From Spirosoma agri (lineage in GTDB: Bacteria > Bacteroidota > Bacteroidia > Cytophagales > Spirosomataceae), in assembly GCF_010747415.1 (NCBI RefSeq), contig NZ_JAAGNZ010000001.1, forward strand, positions 3,938,760 through 4,002,759: a DNA stretch of 64,000 bases, written 5' to 3'. A program made the translations under genes and the position numbers. The notes under the pieces were generated by a model that saw nothing but the letters and a program-made list of their open reading frames with translations, was not told the DNA's origin and did not search any database. Position 1 is the first letter of the stretch. Each line of letters begins with the position of its first letter. Positions 54,502 to 63,389 of this stretch are shown piece after piece.

Positions 54502-55308
54502 TTAGTAGTCAACAGCCGAGACAATGACGTAGTTGTCGTTCCGGGTGATTCCGTAAAAGATCAGCCTGTCTTTAGCACTCCGGTCGATGGCAAACGCCTG
54601 GCCTTCGCTAATGGTCTGAATAGTTTTCACGTACTGTAGCGTATGCCCGCGATCGGGTAACTTCAGGACATACAGTTCGGGCTTATCATGACCAGTGCAG
54701 TAAATCAATCCGTCTTTCCCCCAAGTTCCACCCGAGGTGCTTTTAGGCGAAAACGCTTGCAGGACAATAGCCGGAAATGTCCAGGCTTCTACCTGCTGCC
54801 AGCTTTCCGTAAACTTCACCAGGGTGGTCCAGCGATTATCACGCCCTTCAGCAGACGCCTTATCGGAGTAATTCGCGAAAGCAACCCACCAGTTACCCTG
54901 GTAGAAATCGGCCCAGGTGGCGGAGCCGGGAAACAGGCCAAAACTATGGCTACCAATGTGCTGAAGTGTACCCGCGTCGAAGATTTCCAGCGAACTCGCC
55001 ATCGGCACATCCGGATAGTTGGACTGGGTACAGTAGAGCTTTTTTCCAATGACCACGCCACTGTTCATATGCTTGAGCTGCCCGGTTGTGTCGGTCCAGG
55101 CCGCGACCTGCCTGCCCTCTGTTTTCGTATGCTTCGTTAGAGAGTGGTTATTGATAACGTAAAAGTGGTTCCGATCGACGGCCACACCCTGCCGTACTTC
55201 GTTCAGTTGAAAACGTCTGAGCTCCGTGGCTTTCTGCCCGTAGCTGATGAAAGCGTGACCTGCCAGTATAGAACTGACAATTAATAAGATACGGTAGCGA
55301 AGATGCAT
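54502..55308 (-). CDS. secreted protein of unknown function, beta-propeller-like
   Basis: I do not recognise a named family. The 268-residue product has a signal peptide (MHLRYRILLIVSSILAGHAF, then SYGQK). It has repeated short strand-turn units such as QGVAVDRNHFYVINNHSLTKH, SSLEIFDAGTLQHIGSHSFG, WADFYQGNWWVAFANYSD, TWGKDGLIYCTGHDKPELYVL and QAFAIDRSAKDRLIFYGITR. This resembles an incomplete YncE/arylesterase-like propeller. It starts 22 bases behind the kinase-like gene and may be co-transcribed with it. ATG 55308 is used because the signal starts there; the frame extends to 55356 and overlaps the upstream gene. Confidence 0.65.
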   Translation of the reverse strand: MHLRYRILLIVSSILAGHAFISYGQKATELRRFQLNEVRQGVAVDRNHFYVINNHSLTKHTKTEGRQVAAWTDTTGQLKHMNSGVVIGKKLYCTQSNYPDVPMASSLEIFDAGTLQHIGSHSFGLFPGSATWADFYQGNWWVAFANYSDKASAEGRDNRWTTLVKFTESWQQVEAWTFPAIVLQAFSPKSTSGGTWGKDGLIYCTGHDKPELYVLKLPDRGHTLQYVKTIQTISEGQAFAIDRSAKDRLIFYGITRNDNYVIVSAVDY

Positions 55309-55330
55309 GGGGCTACTTTTGCGGTGAGGG

Positions 55331-56326
55331 TTAGAATTGGCAGTACATATCGGCAAATCGGTTTATCACAGCGACCCGTTCTTTTAAATACCTCGGACTT
55401 AAAAAATAGTTGGACCAGTCATCGAAGTTTTCAGCAGCAAAACCAACGTAAAAAATCCAGAACAGCACCCCTAAAAACGGAATCGCATCCAGTTCCTCAT
55501 CTGATAAAGCGCGTACCTCTTTGTAGCCGTCAATAAAGACCGCAAACTGACGATCACCTTCCTCTTTCGTTAGCCTACCCGTGGCGGAATGAATGAAGAA
55601 GTGGATCAGGAACGAAGCCAGATCATTCGCCAGAAAACCTTTACCGGCAAAGTCGAAGTCGAAAAGCGTGAATGTATCACCATCAAAATGGAAGTTTTTG
55701 GGCAGGTAATCGTAGTGGCAGTAGCCGTAACTGAAGGCCGACGTAGTCAACGTTGCCATCTTTTTCTCGACCTGATCACCCAGCTCCAGTAGGCGGTGGT
55801 AATCGTCCAGCCCATCGGTAAACCACGGCTTCACCAGCCGAAGCGGTCGATGAAGCATGGTCTCTATGTTGTATTTCTTGCGTTCGTGCGACAACTCAAT
55901 GCGGGAGGTGATGTTGTGATTGACCGCCATCTCATTACCGATCACCCGCAATTGTTCATCCGTGAAATCATAAACGCTCTTTCCGCTGGCGAAGTAAAAT
56001 AATACGCCATGCCGTATACCCTCCGCAGCAGTGAACGCCTGAATCTGTTCACCGTCTACAGCACGAACGGGATGAGAAACCTTCGCTCCCTGCTCATTCA
56101 GGATATTCAGCAGCTCAACTTCGCCTTTTATCTCCTCTAGACTCCGGTGCGAACTGCGGTATATTTTCAGAACGTATCGAGGCTGTGAATCCTCCAGCAC
56201 GTACGTATCGCTGACCCCATGCAGCAAAAAACGACAGGTCAGCCCGCTAAATCCGTAGCTTTTTTCGACACTATCTTTTAAAGCCGACGACGATAACGTT
56301 GAATATTGGGTGGGAAAAATATCCAT
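55331..56326 (-). CDS. aminoglycoside-phosphotransferase-fold kinase-like protein
   Basis: The 331-residue cytoplasmic protein has the APH/choline-kinase fold. The N-lobe YVLEDSQPRYVLKIYRS carries the ATP lysine. The catalytic loop is YCHYDYLPKNFHFDGD (H-x-D-x4-N) and the metal site is LFDFDFAGKGF. The closest general group is the phosphotransferase family that includes homoserine kinase-like and stress-response kinases of the YihE/SrkA type; true antibiotic resistance is not implied. The substrate is unknown. It is followed at 22 bases by the secreted unknown protein. Confidence 0.82.
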   Translation of the reverse strand: MDIFPTQYSTLSSSALKDSVEKSYGFSGLTCRFLLHGVSDTYVLEDSQPRYVLKIYRSSHRSLEEIKGEVELLNILNEQGAKVSHPVRAVDGEQIQAFTAAEGIRHGVLFYFASGKSVYDFTDEQLRVIGNEMAVNHNITSRIELSHERKKYNIETMLHRPLRLVKPWFTDGLDDYHRLLELGDQVEKKMATLTTSAFSYGYCHYDYLPKNFHFDGDTFTLFDFDFAGKGFLANDLASFLIHFFIHSATGRLTKEEGDRQFAVFIDGYKEVRALSDEELDAIPFLGVLFWIFYVGFAAENFDDWSNYFLSPRYLKERVAVINRFADMYCQF

Positions 56327-56366
56327 TCCGGCTGTATATGCTGTGGTTTGAGGGGCATGAAGTAAC

Positions 56367-56408
56367 GTGAACGGTCGGCCGTTGTAACCCGCGAAGCCGA
56401 CCGTCCAC
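56367..56408. terminator. hairpin containing dispersed repeat, copy 2
   Basis: GTGAACGGTCGGC (56367-56379) pairs with GCCGACCGTCCAC (56396-56408) with one A-C mismatch. Bases 56369-56393 are the second copy of the repeat at 9192-9216. It lies just past the stop of the Gfo/Idh gene (minus) and ahead of the kinase-like gene. Confidence 0.6.
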
Positions 56409-56422
56409 GCTACGATTAACGC

Positions 56423-57505
56423 TTATAAATAGACCGGCTGTCCAGTGCGGACTGATTCGTCGCAGGCAAAAGCGACCTCAAGGCTACTTACGGCATCCTG
56501 CATGTGATCGGTTAAGTCGAGGTTCTCCTGAACGGCCTTCAGAAAATACCGTTGTTCCCGGTTACACAATTCCTGGTGGTCGGGTTCATCCTGCATATCG
56601 ATCCAGGTATCCGCTTCCGCAAACTGATCGTCGGCCGTTAGCGCAGCTCGGTGTACCCGCAGTGATTCGGTTTTGGTATGCGAATCAACGTTGTCGGATT
56701 TTCCGGCAGCTCCGGCGTTCTTGGCCACAATCGATACGCAGCCGTTCGGTCCGATCACGTCTTTAACAAAAAACGCGGTTTCGCTCATCATGGGTCCCCA
56801 ACCCGCTTCGTACCAACCCACGGAACCGTCTTCGAACCGGATTTGTAACTGACCGTAGTTGTAGTTACCAGCCGGAATATCGTTGGTCAATCGTGCGCCG
56901 ATGGCATTCACCTGAACAGGTTTGGAGCGGGTCATCTGGCACATCACATCGATGTAATGCACCCCACAATCGACAATTGGGCTAAGGCTTTTCATCAGAT
57001 TCCGGTGAACAGTCCACATCATACCGTGGCTTTGCTGGTTCAAATTCATCCGCATGACGAGTGGTTTACCCATTTCCCGCGCCACTTCAACAAATTTTTC
57101 CCAGGACGGATGATGCCGCAGAATATACCCGATAACGAGCTTTTTTCCGGCTTTTTCGGCAGCCGCTACGACCCGCTTTGCGCCAGCAACCGTATCGGCA
57201 ATGGGCTTTTCCATGAACACATGGCATCCCTGCTCGAAGGCCTGAATCGCAAATGATTCGTGCGTATCTGGGTACGTTGAAATACAGACAGCATCGGGTT
57301 TGGTTTCGGCCAGCGCCGTCGCGTAATCCGTGAACAATGGATACTCACCACCCAGCCGTTCGTTGAGAACAACCTTACTATTTCCGGTCGATACGATTCC
57401 GCAGATGTCGAAACCGTCCAGCGTTTTATACGCAATAGCGTGCGACGATCCCATGTTGCCGCAGCCGACCACAAGAACCCGCAATGAATTAGTTGAAAGA
57501 GACAT
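56423..57505 (-). CDS. Gfo/Idh/MocA family oxidoreductase
   Basis: The 360-residue NAD(P)-dependent sugar or polyol dehydrogenase is cytoplasmic (no signal). Rossmann motif: VLVVGCGNMGSSHAIAYK, residues 10-27. The conserved EKP is in HVFMEKPIADTVAGAKR (about residue 100). The C-terminal substrate domain has SPIVDCGVHYIDVMCQM with the usual Asp/His pair. The closest functional types are myo-inositol/glucose dehydrogenase-like, but the substrate is unknown. An exact TAnnTTTG element lies 74 bases upstream. No glycan gene is adjacent. Confidence 0.9.
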   Translation of the reverse strand: MSLSTNSLRVLVVGCGNMGSSHAIAYKTLDGFDICGIVSTGNSKVVLNERLGGEYPLFTDYATALAETKPDAVCISTYPDTHESFAIQAFEQGCHVFMEKPIADTVAGAKRVVAAAEKAGKKLVIGYILRHHPSWEKFVEVAREMGKPLVMRMNLNQQSHGMMWTVHRNLMKSLSPIVDCGVHYIDVMCQMTRSKPVQVNAIGARLTNDIPAGNYNYGQLQIRFEDGSVGWYEAGWGPMMSETAFFVKDVIGPNGCVSIVAKNAGAAGKSDNVDSHTKTESLRVHRAALTADDQFAEADTWIDMQDEPDHQELCNREQRYFLKAVQENLDLTDHMQDAVSSLEVAFACDESVRTGQPVYL

Positions 57506-57578
57506 GAACGTGACGTTGACGGGAAGTTAATTAGCGATTTACCGCATCAATAGCAGCTGATACGGCAACTAAGCGGTA

Positions 57579-57586
57579 CAAAGGTA
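57579..57586 (-). promoter_or_regulatory. candidate -7 element of the Gfo/Idh gene
   Basis: On the minus strand this reads TACCTTTG, an exact TAnnTTTG match 74 bases before the ATG at 57505. No clear TTTG box was found at the usual distance. Confidence 0.45.
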
Positions 57587-57661
57587 TCATCAGGCCGCGA
57601 AGATAACACTACTTGAAAGTGGATCAGCCAATCTACCGGACGGACATAGGGAATTGGCTCG

Positions 57662-57669
57662 TACTTTTG
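57662..57669 (+). promoter_or_regulatory. candidate -7 element of the pseudouridine synthase gene
   Basis: TACTTTTG matches TAnnTTTG and ends six bases before the ATG at 57676. If used, the transcript would be leaderless or nearly so. Confidence 0.45.
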
Positions 57670-57675
57670 TGGGCT

Positions 57676-58410
57676 ATGCAACCAACCAGCCCTGTAGTCG
57701 ATACGCCCCTGCCTTTGGCGGTGTTGTTCCAGTCCGCCGATTTAGTCGCCATCAACAAACCACACGGGCTACTGGTCCATCGGTCACCCATTGCCAGCGA
57801 TGCCAGTGAATTTGCCGTTCAGATTCTCCGCGACCAGTTAGGCCAGCGAGTCTATCCGGTACATCGGCTGGATCGCAAGACCGGCGGTGTGCTCCTGTTC
57901 GCGTTGCATGAAGCGATGAATTCGGCCATGCAAAAACAGTTTGCGGATGGTCTGGTTGCGAAAACGTATCTTGCCATTGTACGGGGTTATACACCTGACG
58001 AGCAAACAATTGATTACCCACTGCGCCGAGATGATGGTGTAGTTCAGGACGCCGTGACCGTTCTGAAAACCTTGCAACGCACTGAGATTCCACTGGCTTT
58101 CGGAAAACACGCCACCTCCCGGTATTCACTGGTCGAGTTAACGCCATCTACCGGACGGATGCATCAGTTACGGAAGCACATGGCTCACATCCTTCACCCA
58201 ATCATCGGCGACCGGCCACACGGATGCAACAAACAGAATAAACTCTTTCTGGATCAGTTCAGTATGAACACGATGCTGTTACATGCTAATCATCTCGCGT
58301 TCACGCACCCACAAACAGGCGATCACATTAGCATCAATGCACCACTTCAGGCGGAGTTTAAACGTATGATGCAAACCTTGTTTAGTAACGCGCACATCGG
58401 CTTCGTGTGA
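57676..58410 (+). CDS. RluA-family pseudouridine synthase, TruC-like
   Basis: The 244-residue enzyme converts uridine to pseudouridine in RNA. The RluA motif YPVHRLDRKTGGVLLFA contains catalytic D66. DLVAINKPHGLLVHRS is the usual N-terminal strand, and LTPSTGRMHQLRKHMAHILHPIIGDRPHG is a C-terminal hallmark. The short length without an S4 domain fits TruC (tRNA U65) rather than RluC/D. ATG 57676 is chosen because the upstream open part (from 57613) includes the promoter element. It converges on the GreB-like gene with a 44-base gap. Confidence 0.9.
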   Translation: MQPTSPVVDTPLPLAVLFQSADLVAINKPHGLLVHRSPIASDASEFAVQILRDQLGQRVYPVHRLDRKTGGVLLFALHEAMNSAMQKQFADGLVAKTYLAIVRGYTPDEQTIDYPLRRDDGVVQDAVTVLKTLQRTEIPLAFGKHATSRYSLVELTPSTGRMHQLRKHMAHILHPIIGDRPHGCNKQNKLFLDQFSMNTMLLHANHLAFTHPQTGDHISINAPLQAEFKRMMQTLFSNAHIGFV

Positions 58411-58454
58411 AATCAGTTTTTGATATCAGCTATACGGCGGACAGGATGTCCTCG

Positions 58455-58973
58455 TTACTCGTCGTACGATATTTCTGTTATTTCCATAATGCTTACGCCC
58501 TGCATGGCGGGAAACGAAACAGTTTCGCCAACCCGTTTGCCTAACATAGCGCGCGCTACGGGTGCCGTAAACGCAATCCGCCCATGCGTTGCGTCGGCTT
58601 CGTCAACGCCAACGATTGTTAATTTCTTATCGGCGATCGTGGCTCTGCCCGTTTGACTGTGCAGGCTGACGGTAGCACCAAAGCGTATTTCGTCATGGGG
58701 CTGATCATGCGCATCAATCACTTTCGCGCTGCCAATGCGCTGATTGAGGTTGGCAATGCGTCCATTGATCAGCGCCAGTTGACGACTTCGTTCGGCTTCG
58801 TCACTCTCGGCTTGCACGTGGGTACGTTCCGCTTCCAGCCCGGCCAGTTCGGTTCGTAACAAAGCCAGTCCACGGGGTGTAACGTAGTTAGTCGCGCCGG
58901 GGGGCAACGGTGCCCTCGCCGGAATAACGACGGGATCATCGGCACTTTCATTTTTCAAAAAAGCCCTGCTCAT
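58455..58973 (-). CDS. GreA/GreB family transcription elongation factor
   Basis: The 172-residue protein rescues backtracked RNA polymerase by stimulating transcript cleavage. The GreB-like start (MSRAFLKNESADD, LPPGATNYVTPRGLALLRTEL) leads into the N-terminal coiled coil (ERTHVQAESDEAERSRQLALINGRIANLNQRIGSAKVID), followed by the C-terminal FKBP-like domain (RFGATVSLHS, TIVGVDEADATHGRIAFTAPVARAMLGKRVGETVSFP). It is nearer GreB than GreA by the N-terminal extension. It is a housekeeping gene with no obvious link to neighbours. Confidence 0.9.
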   Translation of the reverse strand: MSRAFLKNESADDPVVIPARAPLPPGATNYVTPRGLALLRTELAGLEAERTHVQAESDEAERSRQLALINGRIANLNQRIGSAKVIDAHDQPHDEIRFGATVSLHSQTGRATIADKKLTIVGVDEADATHGRIAFTAPVARAMLGKRVGETVSFPAMQGVSIMEITEISYDE

Positions 58974-59037
58974 AACGGTAATCGATTATCTCAACATAAC
59001 AGATAAAGTCCGCCGTTAGTTGTAATCGACCTGCCCG

Positions 59038-60117
59038 CTACTCGCTCGCTTCCTGAATTGTTTCACTGGCTTCCTCCAGATCATTGCCTTCGGGTTCCGG
59101 TATTTCATCAGTCACCTGCTTGGGGTCTGGCGCGTAGGTCAACGAAATGAACATGGGGAAGTGATCCGAGCCACAATTCGGTAAGCGAAGAATCTTTTGC
59201 AGTTGGAAGTGATGGGAAACAAAGACATGATCCAGCGGCCAGCGCAGGAAGAAATAGCGGGCATGGAATGTGTTGTACAGACCCCGGCCAATTCGCGGAT
59301 CGAGCAAACCGCTTATCCGCTGAAACAGTCGGGTCGAATGCGACCAGGCTACGTCGTTCAGATCACCCGCCACAATGATGGGACCCGTTTTTTTGCGCGC
59401 TTCCTTCCCTACCAGTAACAATTCGGCATCGCGCTCCGTGGATCGGTAATGCTCTGTCGGGCTGGGTGGCATCGGATGGACACCATAAAAATGAACTAAC
59501 TGTCCAGACGCTAATTCGAGCTGTGCGTATACGGATGGAATATCATCCTGAATCAGGAAGCGCAGTTCGTGGTGTCGAATCGGCAAGCGAGAATAGAGTA
59601 ACATACCATACGTATTCTCGAGCGGATGCAACACGCGATACGGGTAATCTTCTTCGATCGCAGCCAGTTCGTCTTTCCAGCGCTGGTTGGCCTCTAATAC
59701 CAGCAACACATCCGGTTTATGCTTATCGACCAGCGCGCGGACTTCCGGTGTCCGCGTATTTTCCATAAAAATATTGGCAACCAGCAGCCGAATGGTATTG
59801 TCTTCGGGCTTAGCCTGTTCACTTTTTTTGGTAAACCACGCAACCCGTTTTTGATGAAGGGACGTAAACGGATAGATCAACCACCCCTGATAGCCTAATG
59901 TTGCCAGCAGACCAACCGGAACGATTAGCAGATAGCCATCCATATGATGCCCGACCAGTGCCCACCCCAGAAGGCCGATAGTGGCCAGTACCGCAAGTTG
60001 AAGGTGGGGAAAATCCCAGATTCGAATCCACCAGTAATCAAGCGGTATAAGGTTGGTGAACGAAACTATGGTTATAAGAAGCGAGTAAACAAGCAGGACA
60101 TCGTCAATGACAGGCAT
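59038..60117 (-). CDS. membrane-anchored endonuclease/exonuclease/phosphatase family protein
   Basis: The 359-residue protein has three N-terminal membrane segments (about residues 5-25, 38-58 and 62-82), then an EEP catalytic domain. Visible motifs are LLVANIFMENT, the metal glutamate in VLLVLEANQRWKDEL, HFYGVHPMPP, GDLNDVAWSHSTRLF and CGSDHFPMFISL. This topology is common for envelope EEP proteins whose substrates (lipids, nucleotides or nucleic acid) are unknown. The last ~30 residues are acidic and probably disordered. It lies 64 bases from the GreB-like gene in the same direction. Confidence 0.9.
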   Translation of the reverse strand: MPVIDDVLLVYSLLITIVSFTNLIPLDYWWIRIWDFPHLQLAVLATIGLLGWALVGHHMDGYLLIVPVGLLATLGYQGWLIYPFTSLHQKRVAWFTKKSEQAKPEDNTIRLLVANIFMENTRTPEVRALVDKHKPDVLLVLEANQRWKDELAAIEEDYPYRVLHPLENTYGMLLYSRLPIRHHELRFLIQDDIPSVYAQLELASGQLVHFYGVHPMPPSPTEHYRSTERDAELLLVGKEARKKTGPIIVAGDLNDVAWSHSTRLFQRISGLLDPRIGRGLYNTFHARYFFLRWPLDHVFVSHHFQLQKILRLPNCGSDHFPMFISLTYAPDPKQVTDEIPEPEGNDLEEASETIQEASE

Positions 60118-60229
60118 AAATGAGTGGTGGAATGATCGTTGAGAAACCTAACCCCAAAGCATGGGCAGAGGTTTTGTCTCTCAACAGATCGCCCACTCAC
60201 GTTACTTAGCTACGTACTCTTTGGCGCCG

Positions 60230-60997
60230 TTACTTATCCAGCGCATTAACCAAGGGCATGATCGCTGACCATTGCGGATTATGATCAGCCGTCAACTGAG
60301 AAACAGGCCAGCCACGCTGCTTCGCCCGATCGGCATGTAAGGCAAAGTCATCGCTTTTAGGGTCTTTGCCCGCTTCAACGGTCAAAATGTAACGGGCAGA
60401 CAGTTGTCGGGCAGCCGGATTTTTCAGGGAGATCGCTTCCGTGAAGGTTTTCAGCGATTGCGGCACATCTTTGGGCGGTTTCTGGTCCTCCTTAACCCAC
60501 ATGGGTACAATGAACCCGTCTTTTATCATCGGTTTCAATGAATTAGCCCGGTCGCCCTGAATGCTCATTACGCTTTCACCATCGTTGGGAACCATCGCGT
60601 CCAGATAGACCAGACTTTTGATTCGGTCAGCCAATCGATCGGCTACTCCTGTGATAACCATACCACCGTAGCTATGGCCTACCAAAATAATATCGTGCAG
60701 ATCCTCGAAAAGAATCGTATTAACCACATCATTGATATGTACAGACAATCCAACATCAGGAGAGGCCAGATGTACGCGTTCACCCTGCCCTGTAAGCGCA
60801 GGTCGGTAGACCGTATAGCCTCGCGTTGTCAGGATCGAATCTACTTTCTTGAACGCCCAACTCCCGCCCCAGGCACCGTGCACAATAACCATTGTCGGTT
60901 TACGGACGTTGGATTGCGCGGTAGCAGTGGCACTCATTACCAAGAGTGTGAAAAACAAAACGATACCGGTTGGTCTGAAAAACATAGTTTTATACAT
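60230..60997 (-). CDS. exported alpha/beta hydrolase
   Basis: The 255-residue serine hydrolase has a signal peptide (PTGIVLFFTLLVMSATATAQ), so it is periplasmic or secreted. The oxyanion region is VIVHGAWGGSWAFKKV, the nucleophile S109 lies in LVGHSYGGMVITG, and the catalytic His is in TADHNPQWSAI near the end. The family resembles EstC/salicylate-esterase-like hydrolases. The substrate is unknown. A second ATG four codons in is an equally good start. It is separated from the molybdoenzyme gene by a terminator. Confidence 0.9.
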   Translation of the reverse strand: MYKTMFFRPTGIVLFFTLLVMSATATAQSNVRKPTMVIVHGAWGGSWAFKKVDSILTTRGYTVYRPALTGQGERVHLASPDVGLSVHINDVVNTILFEDLHDIILVGHSYGGMVITGVADRLADRIKSLVYLDAMVPNDGESVMSIQGDRANSLKPMIKDGFIVPMWVKEDQKPPKDVPQSLKTFTEAISLKNPAARQLSARYILTVEAGKDPKSDDFALHADRAKQRGWPVSQLTADHNPQWSAIMPLVNALDK

Positions 60998-61138
60998 AGG
61001 AATGAATCTGCATGTAAAGATTTTACATTGGTAAATCTAATGGTATAGACTGACCCATTTAGCGTTGGCACGACAATCTACCGATGTTTATCTGCACGAT
61101 TTGTTACCCTACAGAAGTAACCAATAGGATCAGTAAGC

Positions 61139-61165
61139 AAAAAAGCCCGACTTATGCCGAGCTTT
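61139..61165 (-). terminator. intrinsic terminator after the molybdoenzyme gene
   Basis: On the minus strand, AAAGCTCG (61165-61158), loop of 8, CGGGCTTT (61149-61142) and further T's to 61139. One A-C mismatch. It lies 60 bases past the stop at 61225. Confidence 0.8.
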
Positions 61166-61224
61166 CTTTAATTAACTGGAACGACACAGCCTGGCGTTTA
61201 CCGGCTAGATTCGCGCTATTGTTG

Positions 61225-63387
61225 TTACGAAATGGCTTTGAACTCCTCCTGTAAGGCAAACGGCTGGCTCCGCAGACGCTTACCCGTAGCCTTATAAATG
61301 GCGTTCGCAACAGCCGCTCCGGCGGGTGGCAACGAAGGTTCGCCTAGTCCGGTTGGGTCAATGTCGTTCTGAACAAAATGGACCTCTACCTCCGGAATTT
61401 CGTTGAGCCGGATAAGCCGATAGTCATTGAAATTCTTCTGCTCGGGAATACCATCCTTAAACGTGATATTTCCGTACATCGCATGCCCGATTCCATCTAC
61501 GATACAGCCTCGCACCTGCTGTTCGGCTCCACTTTTGTTGATTACTACACCACAATCAGCCGCCGAGTACACTTTCTGGATCACCGGTTTACCCTTTTGC
61601 AAGACAACTTCACCGACCTGAGCCACGTAGGACCGGTGCGAGAAATAAACGCTAAAGCCCTGAGCGATGAGCTTACCATCGGCACCTTTCTTTTTACCCC
61701 ATCCCGATTTCTCGGCAGCTAACTCAATGACGCCTTTCATGCGGTCAACGTCATACTTTACGGCACCAGTAGGTTTTTGTTTGGCTTTATCGAGTAATTC
61801 CAGTCTAAACTGTACGGGATCTTTTCCAGCAGCCTGCGCTACTTCGTCGACAAAGGCCTGTTCGGCGTAAGCCAGAAAATTCGTAATGGGTGCCCGCCAG
61901 GGGCCAGTCGTAATTGGCGACTTGTGATCGACACTGTCAATCAATACATTATCGACTGCTCCCGCTGGAAAATTATCTTCGCGCGTGGAGTTACCCGCGT
62001 TAATACTGGCTCCACGCAGCTTGTACCCGATCATGTTTCCCTGCGCATCCAGAGCGGCTTCGAAGCGATACCGAACCGCTGGTCGATAACTTCCACCCGT
62101 CATATCGTCTTCGCGCGACCAGATGACTTTGACCGGCGCGTTGGCGAGTTTAGATACCTGAACCGCTTCAATAACATAATCGGCCTTCAATCGACGGCCA
62201 AACCCTCCGCCCATACGGGTTAACTGGACAGTCACCTTTTCGGGCGATATACCCAGCAACTTAGCGGTTTCGTTCCGTGCTAGTTCGGGTGTTTGTGTGG
62301 GGCCAACCAACTCTGCGCCATCTGCCCGAACGTGAGCGAAAAAGTTCATTGGCTCTAATGGGTTGTGGGGTAGAAAAGGACACTGGTATTCGGCCTTGAC
62401 TACTTTCGCAGCATTCTTGAACGCTGTTTCAACATTACCATCCTTACGGCGTACGGTTGCGGTTGACGCATCGAGCATTTCTTTAAAAAGACGATTATGG
62501 TCAGCCGTACTCTCCAGTACATCAGCTTTTTCCCATTCTATTTTAAGCGCATCTTTTGCTTTCTTGACCTGCCAGGTCGACTTGCCAACGACAGCTACGT
62601 TATTATCAAACGTCACAACATCCACGATGCCTGACATGGCTTTAGCCGCCTTCGCATCCAACGACTTAAGCTTATAGCCAAATGCAGGACGCTGTAACAT
62701 AGCAAACAACATGCCTTCCCGGTAGAAATCGAGGCCAAAAATTGGTTTCCCGGTAATAATTTTAGGGTTATCGACATTTTTGACGGTCGTGCCGATAAGC
62801 TTAAAATCCTTCGTGTCTTTCAGCTTCACGTCAGTGGGAACTGCCAGTTTAGAAGCGTCCGCAGCTAGTTCACCATAACCGAGTCTACGATTACTGCTGG
62901 TGTGAAGCACAAATCCGTTCTCGGTTGTACACTCTGACAAGGGCACGTTCCAGCGTTTCGAAGCTGCTTCGATCAGCATCTGTCTGGCTGTAGCACCCGC
63001 TTTGCGCAATCGCTGCCAGGAATGCGGGATTGAACCGCTACCACCAGCAACCTGACGTTCAAATTTTTTGGTATCCAACGGGGCCTGCTCAACAACTACC
63101 TTTTTCCAATCAGCGTCCAGCTCTTCAGCAACAATAATTGGAAAGGCGGTTTTGATTCCCTGCCCAACCTCGGGGTTAGGCGAAAATATAGTGATAATAC
63201 CTTGCGGGTTTATGGACAGATAGCTGTTAAAATCAACGTCTGAGGCTGGTACGGTCGTGCTTATATCGACTACTACCGACGTTGCAGCCTCGGATTCTAC
63301 CCAGTTGAATCCCAGCAACAAACCTCCACTGGCGGCTGTTGCAAGCTTAAGAAAATTTCTACGACCTGGCTTTGGTGAATTCTGCAT
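61225..63387 (-). CDS. molybdopterin-binding dehydrogenase large subunit (IorB-like)
   Basis: The 720-residue xanthine-oxidase-family subunit, of the isoquinoline 1-oxidoreductase beta/aldehyde dehydrogenase type, carries the Mo-cytosine-dinucleotide cofactor. A Tat signal (GRRNFLKLATAASGG) predicts export to the periplasm. Features include INPQGIITIFSPNPEVGQGIKT, TRMGGGFGRRLKADYVIEAV, GPWRAPITNFLAYAEQAFVDE and, near the end, TGLGEPSLPPAGAAVANAIY with the catalytic glutamate. It oxidises an aldehyde or N-heterocycle with electrons passing to the [2Fe-2S] subunit encoded 2 bases upstream. No cytochrome subunit or Mo-cofactor maturation gene is in view. Confidence 0.94.
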   Translation of the reverse strand: MQNSPKPGRRNFLKLATAASGGLLLGFNWVESEAATSVVVDISTTVPASDVDFNSYLSINPQGIITIFSPNPEVGQGIKTAFPIIVAEELDADWKKVVVEQAPLDTKKFERQVAGGSGSIPHSWQRLRKAGATARQMLIEAASKRWNVPLSECTTENGFVLHTSSNRRLGYGELAADASKLAVPTDVKLKDTKDFKLIGTTVKNVDNPKIITGKPIFGLDFYREGMLFAMLQRPAFGYKLKSLDAKAAKAMSGIVDVVTFDNNVAVVGKSTWQVKKAKDALKIEWEKADVLESTADHNRLFKEMLDASTATVRRKDGNVETAFKNAAKVVKAEYQCPFLPHNPLEPMNFFAHVRADGAELVGPTQTPELARNETAKLLGISPEKVTVQLTRMGGGFGRRLKADYVIEAVQVSKLANAPVKVIWSREDDMTGGSYRPAVRYRFEAALDAQGNMIGYKLRGASINAGNSTREDNFPAGAVDNVLIDSVDHKSPITTGPWRAPITNFLAYAEQAFVDEVAQAAGKDPVQFRLELLDKAKQKPTGAVKYDVDRMKGVIELAAEKSGWGKKKGADGKLIAQGFSVYFSHRSYVAQVGEVVLQKGKPVIQKVYSAADCGVVINKSGAEQQVRGCIVDGIGHAMYGNITFKDGIPEQKNFNDYRLIRLNEIPEVEVHFVQNDIDPTGLGEPSLPPAGAAVANAIYKATGKRLRSQPFALQEEFKAIS

Positions 63388-63389
63388 GG

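Noticed and set aside
55331..56326. Antibiotic (aminoglycoside) resistance gene
   Set aside because: Only the general APH kinase fold is supported. Context and sequence do not point to a resistance enzyme, and the fold has many metabolic members.
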